64,000 nucleotides of DNA from Megalonaias nervosa (GCA_016617855.1 JAECUM010000815.1:95833-159832), one strand, 5' to 3'. Counted from the first letter of the stretch, positions 13,401-24,264 are shown. A program made the numbers and translations. Notes: generated from the sequence alone by a model not told the origin.

Positions 13401-14554
13401 AATTCCTGTACCATACCGCCAGCCTCACCTAACACGATTTAGACAACTAAAATTTGGATGTAAATGCTATTTCTTTGAATAATTGCCCTCATTATCATGC
13501 CTGATGATTCCGTCGCTATGCCTTCCAAACAGTAATTATTGCATTTAGTGTATTTTCAGTATTTTTGGTTTTGATTTTATGCAGAAAAGTAATATAATAC
13601 ATGGAAATTTTTAGATCAGCTCAGATCCCTGTGAGACTCAAGGCTCCATGATGAGGGCTTGTGTCAAGTTTTGAACATTTAATTTTCATGTTTCAGATGA
13701 TTTGCAGCTCTTATTTGAGATTAGGATTTCTGATGTCATAAAGAAATAAAATTGTTTCACTCATGACAAGATGTAAAAACATTGCGACTTTTGTGCAAAA
13801 AAATTTTATGGTCGGGTAATATGTGCACCTGCAGTGCCCTTAAATTGCAAAATCTGTACCGCATTGAAACCAGTAAATTACACATAATATAAGTCTTAAT
13901 GTTTTTGTTATTATAAATGCTTGCATTTAAGTTTTGTTGAGCCCACTTTGGCAGAAGCTCAGAATAGTGATAACTTTAACATCTGTACATCCATGTCTGT
14001 CTATTCTTCCACACTGATAGTCAAGTTCATTGTTAAAAAAATTTCCAGTTCCGCATGGTGTTAAAGTTTTTACATTTATGTTAAATAAACAGCAGCTTAG
14101 CAGAAAGGGAGTATTGTTACTTATGAAATCATTTTTCAGTGTTGTTCAATTATCTTTTAATATATAACTACCAGTGTTTGTAATTATTTTATTTTGAACG
14201 TAGCTTTAACTATTTGAGTCATATCACTATGATGCCTGAAGTGTGGCATTTTACATTGAAGTCTACAAACGGGACATCATTCTGCAGACATGTAGCATGA
14301 TGTCTCACCCCTTCACATTACTCAGAGGGGCCCCGAGTGGCCGAGAGCGGTCACCGTTACGGATCACTGCCATCTCACCTCTGTCTGCGTGAGTTCGAGT
14401 CTCAGGCTCGGCTAACGTGGGCACGTGAGAAAGCCTGCCAGTAGCTTCTCGTGGGTCGGTGTTTCTTCCCGGGGTTTTCCAGGGTTCTTCCTCCACCAAT
14501 TATACTGGCCGCCATGTATAGCCTATCTTGTGCTGAAAAATGGCGTTAAACCCT

Positions 14555-14587
<33 letters not shown>

Positions 14588-17500
14588 TCACATTACTCAG
14601 ACACCAGGCAGACCAGTCCTAACACTAACCTCATAATGCTGAGCACCAAGTGAGGCAGCTGCTTGTACCAGTTTTATAAGTCTTTTATTTTTACTTGGTC
14701 GGGGTTCAAACCCGCAACCTCCCACATCCAAGGCAGATGCTCTAACCTCTTTCTGTCTTTGTTCTTAATGAACAGTGAGGTTATTCAAATACTTCCAAGG
14801 TATTATGCCAGTGAATGTTGACATGATAATAAGTGTAGTTTGTTCATAAAGTCAGAGATCTGGACCATACAGAACTGTTTCAAATAATTAGTTGCAGTGG
14901 TTGGTATTATCTGTTTCAAATAATTAGTTGGTGTGGTTGGTATTATCTGTTTCAAATAATTAGTTGGAGTGGATGGTATTATCTGCTTTGCAGTCTTACA
15001 AAACCATAATTGAAGCACAAATGTACATTTCTTTCAGGTACAGGGAATGGGAACAGCACTGAAAATTTTGTTCTCAGGTGATGGAATGGGACCAGATTCC
15101 ACAGTCACCAATCAGCACAAGAAATCCTTCCAGCTCAGGAGAACAGAGATTGTCTCTCTGTTTAATGCATTTGGAAGGCATGTATAGGCACAGCTCATTT
15201 CTTTCTGGAGCATAACATCAGAAATTGTTGCCAAATCTGTATTCAACAGATTTGAAGACATAGATGTCACTTTTTTATTTCAGCAGTGGCAGCTTTAGTG
15301 CACAGCTTGCATACAGAATTTTTAAAATTGCTGATACCAGGGGTAATCCAAAAGTCCTTGGCCTTTTTCATCCTGTGCTAGATAAGATATCTCTAAATAG
15401 TAGCTGTTTTAACTGACCTTAAGCCCTGGATTATTATTGCATCATAATAATTTCATTGGCATACAACAACTGGACGGGTCATTACTGATAGCAAAGGAAG
15501 AAGCTATAGAAACAGATTGATTCCTTCAGTGTTGGATGAATAACATTAAAAGTTCAAAGTGCAAGTATTTTTTAACAGTTAAAACATCAAGGGCTATTTC
15601 CAGTAGCTGTTGTTTTATAAGGATCTGTATTTTACACCTATCTCGATGTTCGTCCACCAAAAACTTGTCATTTTGTAAAATATTGCTGCTTTAGATATAG
15701 TTAATCAGCTTTAATGGAAAGAGATGAGGATATTCTGAATGCACCAGAGGGTGAACTAACACAGGAGTGAACCTGCTGTATCATAAACTGATAAAGGGTA
15801 CAGACTATAGCATATAAGTGTTGGCTAAGGCCTTAATTGCAACCTATACATTTTTATCTCCTACACTGGTTCACCCTCTGACATTAAGAGTTTAAACAGT
15901 TTGTATACATAAGGCGTGATTGTACTTGTTAAGTAGGCTGGTTCACCCAACCAAACTTTGTCTTTCATCTCTATGCATTTGAAAGCCAAACCAAGGCATG
16001 GGGATAAAAGGAAGTGGAATGAAAACAATGTGGCCAAAATGCTGGGTGCTAGATGGCTGAATCCAGCCCTTGCTCAAGGGAGAGATCAAAGTGCAAGGGG
16101 GAGCAGCTTTCGAAATAATTAAAAGTAAAAATCTATGTATCATTATTAGGCAGTATACTCCATGACCATTGTGGACAGTATTATAATAAGGGCGTGCAGT
16201 AACCTGAAATCAGAATTTTGCAAACTGTGGCATTTTCATTCAATTCATTTTGTATTGCCTGTGAAAGTTCGAGACTAATAGATTGCATCACATACATTGC
16301 TGTTTGATGGGGGAGATTCCAGCTGAGGGTCAGAATTTGCAGACAAGAAAGAGGTTTTGCAAGTTCCTGCCTACAAATCTTTGACCCCAAGGATGGGATT
16401 TCCGTATCCTACCTCAGTGCACATGATGGATTATTTTGTCTCATTTCTCTTTAGAAAACATGAGTTGGATGGTATACCATCAGTATCAATAGAATGATAG
16501 AAATAGAGAATATTTTCTTAAAGTTTTCACCTAATTAGAAAGATCACCTACATCATACATATATAGGAATGAGAAAATTGGCGAGCCTTTGCCTGGACTG
16601 AATTTGTGGGTAACTTGCAGTTGAGGTTGTTACGAGTCTATGCTCTTAAAATAAGTAACTGAAAAGAGCAGAAGACAACAAGCTTTGTAAAATTTAAGAA
16701 ATAATTTATTTCCCTAGAATACAAAGTAAAATTAGAAAAAAGAACTTGCAGTATTGCAAATTAAATCCCAGAATAATCCAAGAATTACAGACATAAGTCC
16801 TAATAATTTAAAGTCCTGAATAAAACTCTGTACAAGTCCAGAATAAATCCAAAAACTAATGATGATGATGTGTCTCTTACAGCTCCTAGTGTATTGATGT
16901 GCCAACAGTCTTTTGTTGAATCATAGAAATATAATTCCAGGCTTGAATACACTATAAATTCAAGTGAATGTCTCTATCAAAGAATTTTATCAGAGCACTT
17001 TGTATTCTGAGAGAAATTAATTACTTGAATAATTTTAAGAAAATAGATTCCAGCCCAAAATTACTGATCACAACATACAATACAGCTTGATTGTGCTAAG
17101 ACTTAAGGCACAAATGATAAAATCTTTTTCAATTACAATATATATAGTTCTCTACTTGACCTCAGGTCACAATTAGCATTTTCTAAAAAAAACAAAAACA
17201 TTTACTAATGAAAATTAACCTTCTAGAATGATCCTGATGTTTACAAAATCAAAACCATAACCTGGATTACACTCAGAAAATTCCAAAACTTAGACATAAA
17301 TAAACATATTTACTTCTTCTATTAATAATAATACTGATTTTAAACTCATACATATAGAGAATAATTTAGCTATGTACTAGTTGTTTACAATGAGTAAAAT
17401 AAAAAAGTCAATTTGGGTCAAGCAGAAATGAACTCAATTTTGGACAAGATCAAGTCCAGTATACAATTTTACATTACAATAGCATGTAATAAAGTAAAAT

Positions 17501-19323
17501 AAAACTAACAACAAACAAAGCAAATTAAATATAAATAACAGGTTAAGGAAGAAGCCTATCAATTTCAGGTTCCATTTGCCAAGGTCACTGTGACTGAAGA
17601 AAGGAAAATGGTTTCTGCACAATAACATTTTATTTAGTTCTCAGTCAAAGTATTGGATCAAGCTTTGTGGATAGCTTGCACTTGGGGTAAGGAATAAACT
17701 AGTGATTTTGGAATTAAAAGGTTAATGGTCAACAGTCCCTGTAAATGAATGAAGAAAAGTTATTTGATACAATAACATTAATTCTGCATCACAGGCCTAG
17801 GTCAAACATTCTGAACAGCTTGCACTCAGGGCTAAGGAGTTATTTTCAGTTTCAGATTAAATTGCTGAAAGGTCAAGGTCACTGTAACTGAAGTAAGAAA
17901 AATGGTTTCTGCACGTTAATCATAGACTTGGACTAAACCTTGTGGATGGCTTGTACTTGCAGTAAGAAAGTAGTATTGAGTTTTAGTTGAAAGATAAAAG
18001 TTCAAGATCAATATCTGGAAGAATAAAAAAATGTTTTTTGCATTAAAACTTTATTTCTAGGACACAAAGATTGTGAAGGGCTTGAACCTGAGGTATGGAA
18101 GTGATGTTTTGATATTAGCATGAAAGTCAAGGTCATTGTGACTATTTAAAATATGGATTTTGCAGAATAACTTTTCTTGTAGTGTAAAGCACTTGGCCAA
18201 ACATTTGTAGATGGTTTGCATTTAAACCTTTAGATTCTATTGTGTACAGTTATATAGGTCAGTGTCATGTTAAAACTTATAAGAAACTATTGTGTACAGT
18301 TATAGGTCAGTGTCAAGTTAAAACTTATAAGAAACTATTGTGTACAGTTATAGGTCAGTGTCATGTTAAAACTTATAAGAAAACAATGGTTTCTGCAAAA
18401 TAATTTTGGCCAGTAATCCCCCAGTATATCTTGAGAACGTGGACTCTGCAGTCCTCAAATTTAGCACATTTGAAAAACTTGAGCAGATCTTTCCATTGTC
18501 TGTTGTCCTGCTTATTACACAGGGTAAACACATTTGAAACTGCTGTTTGACATTAGGGGTAAATTGTGACCCTACAGTAATCATAAATTAAATATGATAG
18601 AATCTTGAGAAATACTAAATGATCTAAACTACCATACTTTGAATAAGTCAATATGGACAACTTTTTCCTTGACTATTTGAAAAAGGGATTAACCTTGTTC
18701 TACTGCAGAGTACATGTTATGAGTATGCTATCATATACACAACACAGAATTTTATTTGAAGAACGTTTGCAGATTGTTCATTATGTATGCAACATTTGGA
18801 CGGTTGGTTGGTAGGGGGAGTTGTTGCTATATTAGTCCATATTAAGCATTACTTCAAATAGTCAAGTTGCATGGTCTTCTAGCAGCTTGGATGTTTTATT
18901 CTTAATTATCTTGCAAGTGTAAAATGGGGGTGGGGAATACTTTAAAGTTTGTTATCTTGTCTGAGCTTTAATTTCATCCTCATACATTTTTTCCCTGATT
19001 TGTTGGTTCTTTTCTTAACCTTGATCAGTTTTAAGGATAATATTTCAGCACTTGAACTTAAGGTAGAAAATTTTCTAGAATACCATTAAAAACTATCTAA
19101 AATCAAACAGATCTTAACATTTTTATCAGCATAAGCTTCTCATTGTCAGGGCTTGATAATCAGGCCAGGAGCATTCAGTATTTTTGGTAATGTGTTCCAT
19201 CAATGCAAAGATATACTTAAGGAAAAATTATATTCTTTTACCAAGGATAATTGAGATGTGTCCTTCTTTTCCAGATTATCAAGAAGTATTCAAACCATAG
19301 AAATGTTCCGACAACTAAGTTGA
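5378..19323 (+). CDS. ERO1: ERO1 (endoplasmic reticulum oxidoreductin 1), last five coding exons; 5' part outside window
   Basis: Joined exons 5378-5454, 8962-9031, 9459-9545, 15038-15177 and 19275-19323 encode the C-terminal 140 residues and stop TGA. ERO1 is the FAD-dependent thiol oxidase of the ER lumen; it re-oxidises protein disulfide isomerase and passes electrons to oxygen. Visible family landmarks, in order: [39 protein letters not shown], the active-site cysteine triplet CVGCDKC (residues about 69-75 of this part), [29 protein letters not shown] and a short tail [15 protein letters not shown]. All are diagnostic of ERO1, whose CxxCxxC sits near the C terminus beside the FAD helices. 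Exon phases agree (2, 0, 0, 2) and splice sites are GT-AG except the last intron, which is GC-AG. The upstream FAD-binding and shuttle-cysteine exons were sought in 1-5377 and not found, so they probably lie before the window. It converges with the GPR137-like gene. Confidence 0.95.
6157..6345 (+). repeat. 29-bp tandem array resembling the ERO1 5' splice site
   Basis: Seven units (starts about 6157, 6182, 6211, 6240, 6269, 6298, then a degenerate one). The copy at 6240-6268 matches 26 of 29 bases of 5447-5475, which spans the last 8 exon bases and the first 21 intron bases of ERO1 exon a. Five copies keep an intact GTAAGT; the one at 6269 reads CAG|GTAAGT, a better fit to U1 than the true donor CAA|GTAAGT. 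Confidence 0.85.
6781..8034 (-). mobile_element. Penelope-like element, 5'-truncated and frameshifted, with GIY-YIG domain
   Basis: Read on the minus strand. 8020-7700 gives the RT thumb region ([44 protein letters not shown]). 7620-7430 gives a Cys/His linker ([16 protein letters not shown]) and [12 protein letters not shown]; after a frameshift [19 protein letters not shown] continues the GIY-YIG endonuclease, ending [18 protein letters not shown]. The 3' side has CCTGAAGAAG (6852-6843) and the GCGAAAC-type motif common in this group. TGGTTGACTTG occurs immediately outside both ends (6770-6780 and 8035-8045), a likely target-site duplication. It lies antisense in an ERO1 intron. Confidence 0.88.
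6951..7022. repeat. (TA)n microsatellite within the Penelope-like element 3' region
   Basis: About 36 TA dinucleotides. Confidence 0.95.
8962..9031 (+). CDS. ERO1: ERO1 exon b (70 bp)
   Basis: Completes the split Lys codon and encodes [20 protein letters not shown] then SLK. Acceptor cttcag, donor gtattt at 9032. The exon is one base plus 23 codons, so the frame joins exon a to exon c exactly. Confidence 0.95.
9459..9545 (+). CDS. ERO1: ERO1 exon c with the CxxCxxC active site (87 bp)
   Basis: Twenty-nine in-frame codons (phase 0 at both ends) encode the catalytic segment: [17 protein letters not shown]. In characterised ERO1 proteins the last two cysteines of this triplet form the FAD-proximal disulfide. 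Acceptor catgcag, donor gtaaac at 9546. Confidence 0.96.
10183..10257. repeat. Imperfect hairpin with GTGTACGAAAAAT arms
   Basis: Left arm 10183-10207 (TTATTTTATGTAATTTTTCG plus TACAC) pairs with 10230-10257. Related GTGTACGAAAAATAAAGGG motifs recur at about 10283 and 12085. Confidence 0.7.
10421..10456. repeat. (GA)n microsatellite
   Basis: Uninterrupted GA repeats of about 36 bp. Confidence 0.95.
11642..11881. mobile_element. Short TIR element (MITE-like, 240 bp)
   Basis: Perfect 15-bp terminal inverted repeats CATGGGCGCCCGCAG and CTGCGGGCGCCCATG bound an interior with G-rich and C-rich tracts near the ends. No open frame; target duplication unclear. Confidence 0.65.
12200..12880 (+). repeat. 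Old diverged tandem array, about 130 bp units
   Basis: The phrase CTGACCCTC..GGGGGCACAGGG and its variants recur about every 130 bp at 12300, 12600, 12710 and 12840; a related phrase is at 10130. Divergence is high. Confidence 0.45.
14327..14587 (+). mobile_element. SINE family 1 (tRNA-derived), full length, 14-bp target duplication
   Basis: Head GGGGCCCCGAGTGGCCGAG with a degraded A box, B box AGTTCGAGTC, a conserved body (CGCCATGTATAGCCTATCTT, then GTGCTGAAAAATGGCGTTAA) and a (CAA)n tail. TCACATTACTCAGA flanks both sides (14313-14326 and 14588-14601). Confidence 0.9.
14875..14982 (+). repeat. 36-bp triplication before ERO1 exon d
   Basis: Three units beginning CTGTTTCAAATAATTAGTTG, ending 55 bp before the exon. 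A fourth unit start is followed by ctgctttgcag, which looks like an acceptor. Confidence 0.85.
15038..15177 (+). CDS. ERO1: ERO1 exon d (140 bp)
   Basis: Encodes [18 protein letters not shown] through to [10 protein letters not shown] plus two bases of Arg. Acceptor ctttcag. The exon is followed at 15178 by gcatgt, a GC donor, not GT. Reading through would stop after two more codons (HV, then TAG), losing the tail. Confidence 0.94.
15745..15880. mobile_element. Possible MITE with AGAGGGTGAAC inverted ends
   Basis: CAGAGGGTGAACTAACACAGG at the left and its near-complement ending TTCACCCTCTG at 15880. Short and without a clear target duplication. Confidence 0.45.
17570..18240 (+). repeat. Diverged tandem array, roughly 135 bp units
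   Basis: A phrase set (AAGGTCACTGTGACTGAAG, TGGTTTCTGCAC, TTGTGGATGGCTTGCACTT, GGTAAGGA) recurs about five times. The same set returns at 26070-26600. Confidence 0.6.
18235..18385 (+). repeat. 48-50 bp triplication
   Basis: Three near-identical copies of CTATTGTGTACAGTTATAGG plus about 28 bases. Confidence 0.85.
19275..19323 (+). CDS. ERO1: ERO1 terminal coding exon (49 bp) with stop
   Basis: Preceded by tttccag. The first base completes the Arg of FGR, followed by [15 protein letters not shown] and TGA. The pattern R-[IL]-S-x-S-[IV]-x-x-[ILM]-E-x-F-R matches the ERO1 C terminus, which is why this exon and the upstream GC donor were chosen. Confidence 0.88.
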
Positions 19324-20357
19324 TTATAGCTTTTTAAGAGAATTGTAACAACGTGCACTTCATGACACATTCCCCAGGAGATCTTGACACTTCCGGCTGC
19401 CTACATATTGCAACATGATCATCTGTACATCAGCTCCTCATGGTTGTTGTCTAGTGTCCCAAAGAAGTCAGGGTTACAAGCCACTGAACTTTTTATCCCA
19501 CTGGAAATCTCACATTCCTTATTTCACTTACAGATCTTGTAATCTTGCAATAATATTATACATTATTAATACTTTGACATGCATTTTTTTTAAAAAAATA
19601 ACTCTGATATATAAGAAAATGGGTCATTCTTCAAGTCGTATTTGTTCCTGGTCAGTCTGGACTTGCTAGATTTAAATGTCAATCATTTCTTTGAAAAAAG
19701 TTATTTGTGGAGTCCAAATTTGATTGGACAATATTTGAATGTCATGCAATCAGATTGCAAGATTTAAGACATAAATTATATTAGGTGAAACTGAAGAAAA
19801 TAACTTTTGAAAACTATTTCTGAGATGTTTACCTTTAGATGATTTGTATACTCATTTCTTCATGCAACAGAAAACTTAATCTAGTCTCAGATGACACACT
19901 GAAACAGAATTGAAAGTGAAGCTTTGAAAATGCCTTCTCAGGATCCCGTGAATATGCCTTTTCAGGATCCTGTATCTTGTACTGAGAGATAAAGTCTTGT
20001 TTTGTTTTGTTTGGGTGGGGAACATTGTTACAAAACACACAGAGTTTTGCTTCACTATTGACTTGTCCTTTATTTACTCTATAAATGAAATCTACATAGA
20101 CTAAGATATACTGTTGTATTATGACCTGGTAGATGCAGGTCAGCACCTGGGTCTGTATATGATTTTCAGCATTGTGCTGTTGCTAGTTAAATGCTTGCTA
20201 TTATTTTATTATTGCTTTTCCCAAAGAAACTGTTCTCTTATAGTGTTGTTTGCTAGGGTGTAGCACTGGAACATGTGTGAGAGTACCATTCTCTATCAGA
20301 CAACACTTTAGGAAGACAGTTCCCCATGGAGAAGGCAGTCATAGATTTAGTACATCA

Positions 20358-20640
20358 CTTGGCACCATATAATGTTCAATAGTCATGGGGAAATGCATAC
20401 TGTTCTAAAAACAGACCCCAGATGTCAGCCAGTCAGTACTCCAGAATTAATCATTTGACACCATATAATGTCCCATAGTCTTAGGGAAATGCATACTGTT
20501 CTAAAATAGATCACTGTAGTCAGATAATCAGAACCCAAGAATTAATCATGTGACATCATATAATGCCCCATGTTACGAGGAAATACTTATGGTTCTAAAA
20601 TAGATCACTGTAATCAGTCAAGCAGAACTCAGTAATGTGA
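20358..20640 (+). repeat. About 96-bp tandem repeat, three copies
   Basis: The phrase CACCATATAATG recurs at about 20364, 20460 and 20555, each followed by GGGAAATGCATACTGTTCTA or a variant. Lies in intergenic DNA or the ERO1 3' UTR. 19324-20357 otherwise shows nothing recognisable. Confidence 0.75.
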
Positions 20641-21234
20641 TGTACTAAACTTTGAAAAATATTTTAAGTGAAATCCTGTCACTGGAATAGCCCCATTTGT
20701 ATGTATATCTAGTTCAGTCATAATTTGACTTTAATTGATATAGAACCTATATTACAGATCTTTTATATCTGATTTTATGTACATTAAGCTTTGTCAGAAT
20801 GGAACTTTAGGCATGGTTCTGTCTTTCCTTTTTTCAGTCACACGAGTATTGACAATCAAATATCTAATATTAAGACATTTTCATGTTTCAAAAGGTTTTA
20901 AAATGTTCCTTTATTGTTCAGAATTAATGCCATTTCAAAAGTGAATTCTGGTCTTGATTGTTGGTTGCTTGGCGAGGTCTTTCTTTCCCCACATCAGATT
21001 TTTTCCCTGAAGGGAAGTGATGGGGGTGAGTGAATGGGAGAGAGAGAGAGAGGATGTGTAGAGTAAATAGACTAAATTGCATGTGTTGAAACTCTGTAAT
21101 TGCTTGAAGATTTTATAGTATCTTGTCATTTTAATATAAACGTGTTTAGTAAAATAACTGCTGGTCAGTTTAGTGTTAAAATAATACCAAGTTATGTTTG
21201 TTGTTGTTATCCAGTATCAGCAGTTTTCTGTATT

Positions 21235-21680
21235 CTTCTCAGATATCTGCAGTCTTGTTCTTGTCTGATATCAGTAGTCTTCAGTGTTCTTGTCAGATAT
21301 CAGCAGTCTTCAATGCAGTCTTCAATGTTCTTGTCAGATATCAGCAGTCTTCCGTGTTCTTGTCAGATGTCAGCAGCCTTCAGTGTTCTTCTCAGATATC
21401 AGCAGTCTTCAATGTTCTTGTCAGATATCAGCAGTCTTCAGTGTTCTTGTCAGATATCAGCAGTCTGCAGTGTTCATGTCAGATATCAGCAGTCTTCAAT
21501 GTTCTTGTCAGATATCAGCAGTCTTCAGTGTTCTTGTCAGATGTCAGCAGCCTTCAGTGTTCTTATCAGATGTCAGCAGCCTTCAGTGTTCTTGTCAGAT
21601 ATCAGCAGTCTTCAGTGTTATTGTCAGATACTAGCAGTCTTCGTTGTTCTTGTCAGATAACAGCACTCTTCATTGTTCCA
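21235..21680 (+). repeat. 29-bp minisatellite, about 15 copies
   Basis: Unit CAGATATCAGCAGTCTTCAG plus TGTTCTTGT. The unit lacks stops in all three forward frames and 29 is not divisible by three, so three overlapping long frames appear; none has other coding evidence. Confidence 0.95.
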
Positions 21681-21851
21681 ATAAGAATTAATCAGTTACA
21701 CCATTTTGTATTTACTTGCAAGTTTTTGTGATAATCAGAAATCTCTTTGAATACTTTTATCATCTTGACTCCAGAATTTTCTTTGTGAATTTTGTGAATT
21801 GAGATCAATGAATCTTCACAATGCACATACATATAAAACATGTAATTATGA

Positions 21852-21857
21852 AATAAA
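21852..21857 (+). terminator. Candidate polyadenylation signal downstream of ERO1
   Basis: AATAAA about 2.5 kb after the ERO1 stop. Others occur at about 23026 and 25684; sequence alone does not say which is used. Confidence 0.15.
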
Positions 21858-21957
21858 AGTCAGAATTCAGGAAGAAATTTTAGCCCTTGCAGTCTTAGGA
21901 ATGTACCCTTCTGTATGTTGAAGAGGCAATTAATAGAGCAAAGAATTATAGAGTCTT

Positions 21958-22135
21958 GGTGATTAGCATAGCAAACTCACAGTCCAAAAGGTGTAGGATC
22001 AAATCCTACCATCTGATCAACCTGGGTTGGCTGCCTTTGTGTGTCCTTGGGAAAAGCACTTTACTCAGTTGTATTAGTTCTAAATAACCTATTTGTGTTG
22101 CTGTGCCATACAACACCAAACCAAAACAAAACAAA
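21958..22135 (+). mobile_element. SINE family 2 (tRNA-like head)
   Basis: GATTAGCATAGCAAACTCAC acts as an A-box-like head, GGATCAAATCCTACC as a B-box-like block, then GTGTCCTTGGGAAAAGCACT and TTGTGTTGCTGTGCCATACA with an A-rich tail. Related copies: 29515, 30545, 58008. Confidence 0.65.
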
Positions 22136-22278
22136 TTTATGCTGATGAATTATAATTTGAGGATTAGTTCATTCAAATTTTGCATTTTGTGCTATTCGAA
22201 TTGTAGCACTTTTATGATTTTTCTTTGATTGTTTAGGGTTGCATGAAAATATATTTGCAATGGTTTTTATTGCTCATG

Positions 22279-22600
22279 GTTGGTTTTTAATGGCACTTTG
22301 AGTTGTTCTTGGTTGGTTTTAATGGTACTTTGATATGTTCTTGGTTGGACTTATGGAACTTTGAGTTGTTCATGGTTGGTTTTAATAGCACTTTGAGTTG
22401 TTCTTGGTTGGACTTTAATGGCACACTGATTTCTTGGTTGGACTTGAATGGCACTTTGAGTTCTTGGTTTGTAATGGCACTTTGGAATGTTCTCGATTTT
22501 TAATGGCACTTTGAGTTCTTGGTTTTAATGGCACTTTGAGTTGTTCTTGGTTGGATTTTAACGGCACTTTGAGTTCTTGTTTTTTAAGGGCACTTTGAAG
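22279..22600 (+). repeat. 26-32 bp minisatellite, about 11 copies
   Basis: Variable units of TGGTTGGTTTTAATGGCACT plus TTGAGTTGTTCT, with internal deletions. Confidence 0.9.
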
Positions 22601-22619
22601 ACATTATTGTTGATTTATA

Positions 22620-23797
22620 ATAACAATAGCTAAGTGCATATCCTAAAGACAATTTGAGGCAGCTGATCTTGCAGTCACCTACATTACGTGAAATATATTT
22701 TTGAAGATGTAACTTATGGTTTATGTTGTGTCAGTGCATATTATTTTCTGGAAATTATTAGATATAATCTATCATGTCAGCATGTACCTTAAGTTAGTTT
22801 TCTTTCTGTTGGGAAATGGTAATGTCTGAATTAAAATGGGTTTAGATCCAGATTATTTTTTTGTTATGTGAATGCATGTATGCATACATGCTTGTGTGCA
22901 TGTAAGTGAGAGATAATTGTCAGCCACCAGTTATGTCAAGTGTAAAACCATGAACCATGATCTTTCATGTTTACAGTTGTAGCAGATCAGGATCCACTCA
23001 TTGTTACCTTAGTTATTTTAAGTCAATAAAGGACTTGAAATAACATATATGACTGGGGCAGGAACAGAAACTGTCACCCTCTGCTGGGAGTCAGTACCAA
23101 CATACATATTAACAAGTCCGTCTTGGTCCCATGGTAAAGCACAGTTACAGATGTTCTTTGCTTTTTGAATGATCATGAATTGGATCTACCTTTAAGTTGT
23201 CTTTTCCATGGTAAAGGTCAATTGATCTGTCATATAAATCTGGAAACTTCAAATTGGGTTGAACACCATAGTTTTTCCTGCTCCATCATATTAGACCCAT
23301 GGACAGTTGTTTTCTTTTTTCAAGTGTTCTCTAAATGTTCACCATACTTTGTATCCTTCTTTGTCTGTTTTCTAGTAGGGCCATTTTCCTCATTTTGATT
23401 CCTTTTGACTTTTTGGATCTACCACTGGATAAGTAGCCAGAGTTACCTGAAGTCGTGATTTAAGTCTTGTCCATTGGACCAGGACCATGTGTAGAGGTCA
23501 GTTTGTGTTTCAGTGTTCTAAGTTAGCAGCTAATTCATCCTCATGATTTGAGTACCAGATTGGCAATGAGTACAATGAGATTCATTGTATGCACATATCT
23601 TTTGCATCAGGTATTTTGTCTCATGAATTGAATACATCACACAATATGCACATATCTTTTGCATTGGGTATTTCAAGTCGTGCTCAATAAGGCTTCAGTT
23701 GGAAGACTGGAATGATCCGTTTCCCAGTAATAAGACAAAGTTTCTTTGTACAAGATTAGACTTTAGCTCTTGCAGTTTTGATATGCTTATGGACTGG
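22620..23797. other. Intergenic, no recognisable feature
   Basis: AT-rich single-copy-looking DNA; no credible exon on either strand by reading. Confidence 0.5.
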
Positions 23798-24040
23798 TTG
23801 TTGTTGTAGGGTTTAATGCCATTTTTCAGCACAAGATAGGCTATACATGGCGGCCATTATAAATGGTGGAGGAAGAACCCGAGAAAACCCGGGAAAGAAC
23901 CACTGACCCACAAGAAGCTACTGGCAAGCTTTCTCACATACCCACATTGGCCGAACACGAGACTCAAACCCATGCAGACAGAGGTGAGATGGTTGTGATT
24001 CGTAATGGTGAGTGCTTTAGACCTCTCGGAGGCCCACTTG
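23798..24040 (-). mobile_element. SINE family 1, full length, reversed
   Basis: (TTG)n, then the reverse complement of the family body and tRNA-like head ending CTCGGAGGCCCAC. TGGACTGG flanks both sides (23790-23797, 24041-24048), a likely target duplication. Confidence 0.85.
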
Positions 24041-24264
24041 TGGACTGGTAATCAAATCTAGAGGCAAGAATAGTACAGACCTCAGACCACTGCTATTTTC
24101 TTTATCCAGCAATATTTTAAACCATACAAGCTTCTGTCTGTATTTTGGATTTCTCCTGTTCAGAAGGAATAAAAAGGAAATATATTGGTGACTACAAGTC
24201 TTCCATTGTCGAGAAAATTATCAAGCCCCAAATAACAAAAATACTTAGTTTTCAATTTTATTTT

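Larger units (their letters stand above)
9546..15037 (+). other. ERO1 intron between exons c and d (5492 bp)
   Basis: Contains a hairpin and related repeats (10183-12120), a (GA)n tract (10421-10456), a short TIR element (11642-11881), a diverged repeat array (12200-12880), a SINE with perfect target duplications (14327-14587) and a 36-bp triplication just before exon d. 12885-14300 shows nothing I can name. Confidence 0.85.
15178..19274 (+). other. Final ERO1 intron, GC-AG type, 4097 bp
   Basis: The donor is AAG|gcatgt and the acceptor ttttccag. The nearby GT at 15182 would join the exons in a frame that gives an unrelated tail, whereas the GC donor restores the family C terminus. The intron contains a probable MITE (15745-15880), a diverged tandem array (17570-18240) and a 48-50 bp triplication. 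The stretch 15900-17560 is AT-rich and has no gene that I can recognise. Confidence 0.8.

Noticed and set aside
15182..15183. Alternative GT donor for the last ERO1 intron
   Set aside because: Joining from here reads an unrelated tail ([10 protein letters not shown]), while the GC donor gives the family C terminus.
20837..20890. Possible terminal ERO1 exon after ttttttcag
   Set aside because: The phase gives an insertion relative to the family and the 19275 exon fits much better.
21235..21680. CRISPR-like array of 29-bp repeats
   Set aside because: The units are directly adjacent without unique spacers, and the DNA is animal.
21100..21731. Three overlapping 116-186 codon open frames
   Set aside because: All are by-products of a stop-free 29-bp tandem repeat; no splice, family or codon evidence.
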